Positions 1 through 4,236 of a stretch of DNA of 5,402 nt are shown here, piece after piece (the stretch's first letter is position 1; every line of letters starts with the position of its first letter). The translations under genes were made by a program, and so were the position numbers. The notes beneath the pieces were generated by a model. That model worked only from the letters and a program-made list of their open reading frames with translations. It had not been told where the DNA came from and searched no databases. Origin of the DNA: Magnetococcales bacterium. GTDB lineage: Bacteria; Pseudomonadota; Magnetococcia; Magnetococcales; JADFWU01. The DNA lies in contig JADFWU010000096.1 in the NCBI GenBank assembly GCA_015234045.1, positions 1 through 5,402 of the forward strand, in the 5' to 3' direction.

Positions 1-6
1 TGCTCA

Positions 7-21
7 CGTACTACAAGTACG
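7..21. repeat. inverted repeat at the left edge
   Basis: CGTACT (7-12) and AGTACG (16-21) are perfect complements around ACA. This is downstream of the DUF2335-like gene on the minus strand. No T-run follows in that direction within the window, so it is not a demonstrable terminator. Its left context is cut off by the window edge. Confidence 0.35.
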
Positions 22-32
22 CTCCGCTTTTT

Positions 33-78
33 CGTTGGATTTGCCTTGCCAGGAACCGAAATCTGGCGAATGTCAACG
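33..78. repeat. nested inverted repeats over the stop of the DUF2335-like gene
   Basis: An outer pair CGTTG (33-37) / CAACG (74-78) encloses an inner pair GCCAG (48-52) / CTGGC (63-67). In RNA this could form an interrupted stem across the end of the gene, including its TGA at 75-73. Both arms are only five bases long and no U-tract follows, so terminator function is doubtful. Confidence 0.25.
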
Positions 79-576
79 CGCCCTAGAGCTGTCAGATTTG
101 TCGGGTTTTCGTCCTAACACGAAGACAGTGGCTAGACCGATGACTGTGCCACCACCGATAATGGATGCGGCCTCAGGGTGTCCAGTTAATCCAAGTGCAC
201 ACGCAATACAAAGAGATGACATGACAACAATCAAGCCGTTGCGTTGGTTTCTGCTGTCATTGTCAATTTGTGCATCAAGTGCTTTTTCTTCCATTTTGCG
301 TCGATGTTTTGATTCCTCTTCAGAGGCCGTGAGGAGGCGATCTGTTATTCCAGGGTGGAGCTTTTCGATTCGTTCCAGCTGTGCAGCATCTGGCAATGGT
401 GATGAAAAAACCTGCATTTCCGAAGAGTTACTTAAGATTAATCCCGCTAATTGAGGTGAGTTTTTAACTGCCTCTATAATATCCCCTTCAGTCACTGTAT
501 CGACATCATCGGACGGGTATTCCGTTGGCGGATCGGTAATGGCTTGATCATCAACTTGTTTTGAGGTGTCATCCAT
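73..576 (-). CDS. DUF2335-like two-helix membrane protein, function unknown
   Basis: A 167-residue protein starting with ATG at 576-574 and ending with TGA at 75-73. The acidic, probably cytoplasmic N-terminal half (about 1-55) is followed by a segment (about 57-112) with FSSPLPDAAQLERIEKLHPG, then a charged, probably helical stretch rich in E, K and R. Two hydrophobic segments follow, about 114-131 and 135-155, separated by a short TGHPEA turn, and then a short polar tail. The order 'PLP..LE.IE..HPG..DR.L..AEEE..HR' then two helices linked by a G.PEAA turn matches what I remember of the DUF2335 family of predicted membrane proteins; this is recall, not a search. There is no signal peptide and no catalytic motif. 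The start lies inside the end of the upstream gene (8-base overlap), so translation is probably coupled. The function is unknown. A membrane-acting effector or a structural helper protein are both possible, and neither is shown by the sequence. Confidence 0.8.
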   Translation of the reverse strand: MDDTSKQVDDQAITDPPTEYPSDDVDTVTEGDIIEAVKNSPQLAGLILSNSSEMQVFSSPLPDAAQLERIEKLHPGITDRLLTASEEESKHRRKMEEKALDAQIDNDSRNQRNGLIVVMSSLCIACALGLTGHPEAASIIGGGTVIGLATVFVLGRKPDKSDSSRAR

Positions 577-952
577 TTTTTGTGACTTTTCTCAAAGCGA
601 TATCATAGTCTTGCTGCATGTGCTGAACATCTCTAAGTATGGCTGTAGCTGCATTTCTTGTAGGTATAAATGATTTATAATCAACTTGTTGGCTTATGTT
701 TATGAGGTTGGAAAGGCTGTTTTTGAAGGATGACAGTTTTCCCGCTGATTGAGTGATACGTTTGATAGGGCGATGGGATTTGATTGTATTGCTGAGAATA
801 ACGCAGGCATCACCATTCTGTTCACGTCTAACATGTGAGATGTGCTTACGAAGTTTAGTGGTCGCATTAATCTCAGAAGCGCTTTTTTGACGGGCGCGTC
901 TTTGTTTGGCCGCTTTCTCAATTTCAGCTTTTGGAATTCTGATTGTGATCAT
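569..952 (-). CDS. small basic protein of unknown function, partner of the DUF2335-like gene
   Basis: I chose ATG at 952-950, giving 127 residues. An in-frame GTG at 955-953 directly precedes it, but the AGGGTGA ribosome binding site (minus strand, 965-959) lies 6 bases before the ATG and only 3 before the GTG, so the ATG is preferred. The protein is strongly basic: an N-terminal MITIRIPKAEIEKAAKQRRA segment is followed by more K/R-rich stretches, with no membrane helix, signal peptide, Cys-rich motif or catalytic signature. The second half (about residues 70-125) looks largely helical and polar. The charge would suit nucleic-acid or phospholipid contact, but that is inference. It lies directly upstream of the DUF2335-like gene and overlaps it by 8 bases (TGA at 571-569, next ATG at 576-574). 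Both genes look AT-richer than flgK. I do not recognise a family. Confidence 0.68.
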   Translation of the reverse strand: MITIRIPKAEIEKAAKQRRARQKSASEINATTKLRKHISHVRREQNGDACVILSNTIKSHRPIKRITQSAGKLSSFKNSLSNLINISQQVDYKSFIPTRNAATAILRDVQHMQQDYDIALRKVTKNG

Positions 953-958
953 CACATA

Positions 959-965
959 TCACCCT
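959..965 (-). promoter_or_regulatory. ribosome binding site deciding the start of the basic-protein gene
   Basis: Read on the minus strand this is AGGGTGA, a good Shine-Dalgarno match, followed by the six bases TATGTG and then ATG at 952-950. This placing favours the ATG over the adjacent in-frame GTG. An ATG at 957-955 is out of frame and is followed immediately by a TGA. Confidence 0.55.
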
Positions 966-1149
966 GTTTTATACCCAAAGAAAAATGCTCATAGGTGTTA
1001 CGCAATTGCCGGTTGAAACAGGCATAAAAGCGTGCAGCCAACTATGTAACTCCAATCTCAATTTACAACCAGTATTTATGATCAGGCAAGAGATGGTTTA
1101 ATCTGTTGGACTCTGTCTTCGGTGAATGCGTTTCAAAATAGTTGGCAGA
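966..1149. other. intergenic stretch between suhB and the left cassette, no gene seen
   Basis: This interval lies downstream of suhB and upstream of the basic-protein gene, both on the minus strand. I find no open reading frame of note, no tRNA-like fold and no hairpin followed by a T-run, so no intrinsic terminator for suhB is visible. The only inverted repeat at the suhB end is GATCA-ATAC-TGATC (1148-1161), which spans the suhB stop codon and lacks a U-tract. A TATAAA on the minus strand (973-968) is too close to the ribosome binding site to serve as a -10 box. The promoter of the left cassette is therefore unidentified, and read-through from suhB remains possible. Confidence 0.5.
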
Positions 1150-1950
1150 TCAATACTGATCCAAGCCGGAATCGCGCATATGATCGAGTAAGATGCGATG
1201 CATTTTCGGGTTGGCGGCGACTACGTTCCCGTTTTGCATGTGCTTTTTTTCGCCGATGAAGTCAGTCATATAGCCACCAGCCTCATGGACCAAAATTACG
1301 CCAGCTGCGATATCCCAAGGCGAAAGGCGCATTTCCCAGAATCCATCAAAACGGCCAGCCGCCACATAAGCCAGATCCAATGCCGCGCTACCAGCGCGGC
1401 GCACGCCACGGCATTCGGTAAAGAGTGATTCAAAGGACTTCATATAGGGCGAAAGCAGTTTTTTGTTCCGATGCGGAAAACCAGTACCCAGAATTGCTTC
1501 TTTCAATAGACCTGTTTGGCTCACCCGGATGCGGTGTTTATTGCAGAAGGCACCGCGTCCGCGCTCAGCGGTGAAAATTTCGTCCATGATGGGATTGTAA
1601 ACCACACCTGCGATGACCTCTTCTTCGTAGGTCAAAGCAACGGACAGAGCAAAGTGGGGGATGCCTTGAAGAAAGTTGCTGGTGCCATCAATGGGGTCGA
1701 TGATCCAGTTATGGGGTTTGTCTTTGCCATAGTTTCCACCCTCTTCCGCCTTAATGCCGAAAGTGGGGTGGGCTTTTTTGAGGTGGTAGATAATTTCCTG
1801 TTCCACTTCCACGTCAGCTGAGCTGACAAAATCATTGGGGCCCTTTTCTATAATCTCAAGCCGATGACGATTTTCAAAAAGGTTGCGTGCTTTGCGCCCA
1901 GCCCGGTAGGCGGCATTGGTCATCACATTGAGAAAGGGGGAGTGATTCAT
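1150..1950 (-). CDS. suhB: inositol-1-monophosphatase family protein SuhB
   Basis: A 266-residue protein, nearly the length of E. coli SuhB (267). The family is a Mg2+-dependent, Li+-sensitive cytosolic phosphatase that hydrolyses myo-inositol 1-phosphate and related sugar phosphates. In E. coli SuhB also takes part in the NusA/NusB/NusG ribosomal RNA antitermination complex. All metal-site motifs are present: A-E-E-G-G at about 68-72 (E69 aligns with human IMPA1 E70), WIIDPIDGTSNF at 82-93 (D85, D88, T90), and the C-terminal PWDIAAG at 211-217 (D213). The substrate-contact region GSAALDLAYVAAGRFDGFWE is at 187-206. The N-terminal KGPNDFVSSADVEVE segment (36-50) matches the family's usual 'K...D.VT.AD...E'. 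The start is ATG at 1950-1948, with AGGA (minus strand, 1961-1958) seven bases upstream. It is transcribed divergently from flgK and has no evident functional link with flagella. Other members of the family, such as CysQ or fructose-1,6-bisphosphatase-like forms, are less likely given this motif set and length. Confidence 0.93.
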   Translation of the reverse strand: MNHSPFLNVMTNAAYRAGRKARNLFENRHRLEIIEKGPNDFVSSADVEVEQEIIYHLKKAHPTFGIKAEEGGNYGKDKPHNWIIDPIDGTSNFLQGIPHFALSVALTYEEEVIAGVVYNPIMDEIFTAERGRGAFCNKHRIRVSQTGLLKEAILGTGFPHRNKKLLSPYMKSFESLFTECRGVRRAGSAALDLAYVAAGRFDGFWEMRLSPWDIAAGVILVHEAGGYMTDFIGEKKHMQNGNVVAANPKMHRILLDHMRDSGLDQY

Positions 1951-1957
1951 GAGGGTT

Positions 1958-1961
1958 TCCT
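1958..1961 (-). promoter_or_regulatory. suhB ribosome binding site
   Basis: Read on the minus strand this is AGGA, seven bases before the ATG at 1950-1948. It supports the chosen suhB start, which also matches the family's N-terminal length. Confidence 0.5.
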
Positions 1962-2001
1962 ATGTACAGAACAGCGCAGAGTAAGCGCACTGATACCAAT
2001 A

Positions 2002-2019
2002 AAGGTGAAGCATCACCTT
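2002..2019. repeat. perfect inverted repeat in the suhB leader/promoter region
   Basis: AAGGTGA (2002-2008) and TCACCTT (2013-2019) are perfect 7-base complements around a 4-base AGCA loop, 52 bases upstream of the suhB start codon. A run of seven A (2026-2032) lies to its right. Read on the minus strand the T-run precedes the stem rather than following it, and on the plus strand the stem is followed by A, so it is not an intrinsic terminator in either direction. It could be an operator or a leader hairpin for suhB; the sequence does not distinguish these. Confidence 0.45.
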
Positions 2020-2129
2020 CTAACTAAAAAAATTGCCGCACAATGATACCGTAAAAGCTGATTCGGCAACATTTTCCTATCTCGAACGCCCTTCAGGCAT
2101 TGGATGCCGGATTTGTGCGGCGTTGATGT

Positions 2130-2144
2130 TGGCACACCCTCTGC
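2130..2144 (+). promoter_or_regulatory. candidate distal sigma-54 (RpoN) promoter toward flgK
   Basis: TGGCACA-CCCT-CTGC agrees with the -24/-12 consensus TGGCACG-N4-TTGC at 9 of the 11 fixed positions, with the invariant GG (2131-2132) and GC (2143-2144) at the correct spacing. The differences are A for G at the seventh position and C for the first T of the -12 element. The predicted transcription start is near 2156, which would give a leader of about 200 bases before flgK. It has the same orientation and the same CTGC -12 variant as the match at 2243. It could instead drive a short leader RNA, or be fortuitous. Confidence 0.5.
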
Positions 2145-2154
2145 TTTTGAACAC

Positions 2155-2176
2155 GGGAAAATCGAATTTTCTGCCC
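2155..2176 (+). repeat. small hairpin at the predicted start of the distal sigma-54 transcript
   Basis: GAAAAT (2157-2162) and ATTTTC (2166-2171) form a perfect 6-base stem closed by CGA. The outer GGG (2155-2157) and CCC (2174-2176) could extend or compete with it if the TG at 2172-2173 bulges. It sits where a transcript from the distal sigma-54 match would begin. The stem is A/U-rich and has no T-run, so it is not a terminator. Confidence 0.35.
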
Positions 2177-2201
2177 AGTAATCTGCCTAATTGGATGATT
2201 T

Positions 2202-2216
2202 ACCGTTCTAAACGGT
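2202..2216. repeat. palindrome upstream of the proximal sigma-54 promoter
   Basis: ACCGTT (2202-2207) and AACGGT (2211-2216) are perfect complements around CTA, centred about 60 bases upstream of the predicted start at 2269. It ends one base before the FleQ-like palindrome at 2218-2231. Its placement and symmetry would suit an activator or repressor dimer, but I know no regulator with this exact consensus. Confidence 0.4.
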
Positions 2217-2217
2217 T

Positions 2218-2231
2218 GTCAAAATCATGAC
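2218..2231. promoter_or_regulatory. FleQ/FlrA-like operator
   Basis: GTCAAAATCATGAC has the form GTCA-N6-TGAC with an A/T-rich centre. The Pseudomonas aeruginosa FleQ consensus, as I recall it, is a 14-base gtCaNtAAAtTGAC. The arms and length match, while the centre differs at several positions. It lies at about -51 to -38 relative to the predicted start of the proximal promoter, 11 bases before its -24 element. FleQ and FlrA are the master activators of sigma-54 flagellar genes in pseudomonads and vibrios, and FleQ also acts as a c-di-GMP-responsive repressor. The family assignment is inference from the site alone. Confidence 0.45.
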
Positions 2232-2242
2232 CGCCAGCAAAG

Positions 2243-2257
2243 TGGCACGCTGTCTGC
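2243..2257 (+). promoter_or_regulatory. proximal sigma-54 (RpoN) promoter of flgKL
   Basis: TGGCACG-CTGT-CTGC, followed by A, matches the consensus TGGCACG-N4-TTGC at every fixed position except the first T of the -12 element. GG (2244-2245) and GC (2256-2257) have the correct spacing. The predicted start is about 2269, giving a leader of about 90 bases before the flgK ATG at 2359. Hook-junction genes are sigma-54-dependent class III genes in Vibrio and Pseudomonas, so the position agrees with the gene downstream. Such promoters need an enhancer-binding activator of the FlrC/FleR or FlrA/FleQ type, not encoded in this window. Confidence 0.8.
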
Positions 2258-2294
2258 ATGACGGTGGGTGACAGACACGCTCTAAGCTTCACAA

Positions 2295-2309
2295 GCCAGG
2301 ATGGCTGGC
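2295..2309 (+). repeat. small inverted repeat in the flgK leader
   Basis: GCCAG (2295-2299) and CTGGC (2305-2309) are 5-base complements around GATGG, about 50 bases upstream of the flgK start. The stem is short and may be chance. Some flagellar sigma-54 activators bind downstream of the transcription start, so a DNA-level role cannot be excluded. Confidence 0.25.
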
Positions 2310-2346
2310 AATAATAACAAGGAAGCAGAGCAGAGAAAATTTTTGC

Positions 2347-2351
2347 GAGGG
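2347..2351 (+). promoter_or_regulatory. flgK ribosome binding site
   Basis: GAGGG lies seven bases before the ATG at 2359. Another ATG at 2354 is out of frame and too close to the site, so 2359 is the start. The protein then begins MALSDIL, as FlgK proteins normally do. Confidence 0.7.
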
Positions 2352-2358
2352 ACATGTC

Positions 2359-4212
2359 ATGGCTTTATCCGACATTCTGAATGTTTCAAAGATGGGCGTT
2401 TTCGGCAGCCAAACGGCGTTGAAGGTTGTTTCCCACAATATCAGCAACGTTAATACACCGGGATATTCACGACAGTCGGTCTCTTTCACCAATAATACGC
2501 TGCTCAATGATGGCGGCAAGATGAATGGTGGGGAAGGGGTCTCAGTCAGTGGTGTCTCTCATAAGTTTGACGAACTGGTGGATAACCGACTGCTCAGTGG
2601 CGAACGTGAACTGGGGCGTTTGACCGCGCGGGATCGTCTGATGCATCTGGTTGAAGAGGTGTACAACGAGCTGGATGGTGATGGACTCTCCACGCGGATG
2701 GAGTCCTTTTACAGCGCTGTGGATGACCTCGCTATCAGCCCACTCAATCCAGTTGCTCAGGAAGAGGTGGTTTCACAGGCCGACGCGTTGGCACGATTCG
2801 CCAATAATATGAATGACAGTCTCAGTGAGTTAACGCTTCCTGTTGATCAGGAAATAACTCTGATGCTGGATGATGTCAACACCCGTTTAACCAATCTGCG
2901 GGATGTGAATGCTGACATTATTCGTCAGGAAGCGACAGGACAGCCCGCGCTGGATCTTCTGGATCAACGGCGCACCATGATGATGGAGTTGGGCAATCTG
3001 GTCGATATTCAGACAGTGCAGACTGATGACGGTGGCGTGAGTATTTTTACCGGTAATGGTCAGCTTCTGCTGGATCATGATTATACCGCCAGCTATACCC
3101 GTGGTCCTCAAGAGGATGACAGTGACAATCTGAGCATCATCTTTGCTGGTGTGAATACGGATTACACCGACAATATCTTAGGCGGACAGTTGAAAGGTCT
3201 GCTGGAAGTGCGTGATGAGGTGCTCAATGGCGATGATGGATTTCTCACTCAGTTGGAAGGGCTGATTGATGAGATCCGTTATCAGATGAACACTGTTCAT
3301 GGCCAGTCAGTCAACCGCGATATGCGTACGGAACTAACCGGTGTTTTTTCGTTGGGCTCTTATACGGACACCGCGCTGGAAGAGATCCCTCTCACCTCCT
3401 CCGATGATGGCTATGACGCGGATTTTCCGCCGCCACCGGATTTGGCTCGGGCGATTGAGAATATCCAAGCGTTTTATGATGGAACCGGCACGCTGCTTGA
3501 CGCAGCCAACCAACCAGAGATCACTTTTGCCTACGGGCCAGACGCGACCAGCCTTCAGCCTTTTAGCGTTGAAGTGGTTGATCCGGCTACCGGCAAGATT
3601 CGCAGCTTCCAGGCTCTGGCCGATGCCATCAACAATGCATCGGGCAATGATGGCAACCTGACTGCATCCATTGATGCGGATGGTGCGTTTAAACTGGCGG
3701 TCAGTGGCGATGCTCAGGTATTTGGTGTGGCCGAAGATAATACCGGTCTGATCGCGGCTATGGGTGTTGGTGCGATGTTCTCCGGCACAGGCGCTGAGGA
3801 TATGGCGGTTAATACTCTGTTGATGGAAGACTCTGCCAATCTGGCATCAGTCAAAATCAATATGGACGATCCAGCCAACCCGGTCTTTGATGATGCAGAT
3901 AACAGCGGCATGTTGGCACTGGGTGCGTTGCGCTCAGAACGGCTTGAGCTGAATGGACGTAACGCAAGCTTGGCATCTCACTACGCCAACATTGTTGGCA
4001 CGTTGGGTTCCGAGTTGATGCGTAACCAGGAAGCACTGCAATCCCAGCAGACCGCACAGAGTTTCATCACCGAAGTTCGGGAGTCAGTCTCCGGTGTGTC
4101 GCTGGAAGAGGAGTTGACCGATTTGATTCGGTTTCAGCGCTCTTTCCAAGCATCCAGCAAGATGGTTTCCGTGGCTGATCAGCTCATGGATACCATCATC
4201 AGAATGGTTTAA
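2359..4212 (+). CDS. flgK: flagellar hook-associated protein 1, FlgK (HAP1)
   Basis: A 617-residue protein that forms the first junction layer between the hook and the FlgL ring. It is exported by the flagellar type III apparatus and so lacks a Sec signal peptide. Residues 1-40 carry the rod/hook-family N-terminal helix ending in HNISNVNTPGYSRQ (26-39), the hallmark motif. The helical core around 100-220 contains the usual LLDQRRTMMMELGNLVDI (200-217), followed by VSIFTGNGQLLL (227-238). The last 38 residues (580-617) hold the conserved C-terminal coiled segment VSLEEELTDLIRFQRSFQAS and end ...DTIIRMV. It is longer than Salmonella FlgK (553). The extra length lies in an acidic middle region (about 345-500) that includes a PPPP-D run (357-361) and a flagellin/hook-insert-like segment around 390-470. 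flgL follows after 24 bases, and the proximal sigma-54 promoter lies about 100 bases upstream. No flgJ precedes it in this window. Confidence 0.96.
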   Translation: MALSDILNVSKMGVFGSQTALKVVSHNISNVNTPGYSRQSVSFTNNTLLNDGGKMNGGEGVSVSGVSHKFDELVDNRLLSGERELGRLTARDRLMHLVEEVYNELDGDGLSTRMESFYSAVDDLAISPLNPVAQEEVVSQADALARFANNMNDSLSELTLPVDQEITLMLDDVNTRLTNLRDVNADIIRQEATGQPALDLLDQRRTMMMELGNLVDIQTVQTDDGGVSIFTGNGQLLLDHDYTASYTRGPQEDDSDNLSIIFAGVNTDYTDNILGGQLKGLLEVRDEVLNGDDGFLTQLEGLIDEIRYQMNTVHGQSVNRDMRTELTGVFSLGSYTDTALEEIPLTSSDDGYDADFPPPPDLARAIENIQAFYDGTGTLLDAANQPEITFAYGPDATSLQPFSVEVVDPATGKIRSFQALADAINNASGNDGNLTASIDADGAFKLAVSGDAQVFGVAEDNTGLIAAMGVGAMFSGTGAEDMAVNTLLMEDSANLASVKINMDDPANPVFDDADNSGMLALGALRSERLELNGRNASLASHYANIVGTLGSELMRNQEALQSQQTAQSFITEVRESVSGVSLEEELTDLIRFQRSFQASSKMVSVADQLMDTIIRMV

Positions 4213-4225
4213 GGAACGTAAGGTC

Positions 4226-4229
4226 AAGG
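4226..4229 (+). promoter_or_regulatory. flgL ribosome binding site
   Basis: AAGG lies seven bases before ATG 4237 and ten before ATG 4240. Two adjacent in-frame ATGs are therefore possible starts. Family proteins usually begin MRVT or MRIS, which points to 4240, while the spacing slightly favours 4237. Confidence 0.5.
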
Positions 4230-4236
4230 TGTCATT

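Larger units (their letters stand above)
1951..2358. promoter_or_regulatory. divergent suhB/flgK regulatory region
   Basis: This 408-base interval separates the suhB start (minus) from the flgK start (plus). I see no convincing gene in it. The short open frames here have no ribosome binding site or recognisable protein features, and the distal sigma-54 match lies inside one of them. From left to right it holds a perfect hairpin near suhB, a GGCAT-TGG-ATGCC inverted repeat (2096-2108), a sigma-54 promoter match, a hairpin at that promoter's predicted start, an ACCGTT-CTA-AACGGT repeat, a FleQ-like palindrome, a second sigma-54 promoter match, and the flgK leader with its ribosome binding site. 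No good sigma-70 promoter for suhB was found by eye. Confidence 0.7.

Noticed and set aside
35-454. A 139-codon plus-strand reading frame opposite the DUF2335-like gene
   Set aside because: The minus-strand product has coherent membrane helices and family-like motifs, and the plus-strand product is its shadow.
968-973. TATAAA on the minus strand as a -10 box for the left cassette
   Set aside because: A start from it would fall within the ribosome binding site at 965-959, and no -35 element lies at proper spacing.
1148-1161. GATCA-ATAC-TGATC as the suhB terminator
   Set aside because: The stem is only five A/T-rich pairs, overlaps the stop codon and has no T-run after it.
1516-1821. A 101-codon plus-strand reading frame inside suhB
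   Set aside because: It is antisense to the conserved SuhB metal-binding region and explained by that gene's base composition.
2025-2050. TAAA...GATA as a sigma-28 (FliA) promoter toward flgK
   Set aside because: The spacing is about two bases too short and the -10 element lacks the GCCGATAA core.
2033-2230. A 65-codon plus-strand reading frame between suhB and flgK
   Set aside because: It has no ribosome binding site and no recognisable protein features, and the distal sigma-54 match and several palindromes lie inside it.
3996-4010. TTGGCACG inside flgK as a further sigma-54 promoter
   Set aside because: The -24 half is good, but no GC stands at the -12 position. It is coding sequence.
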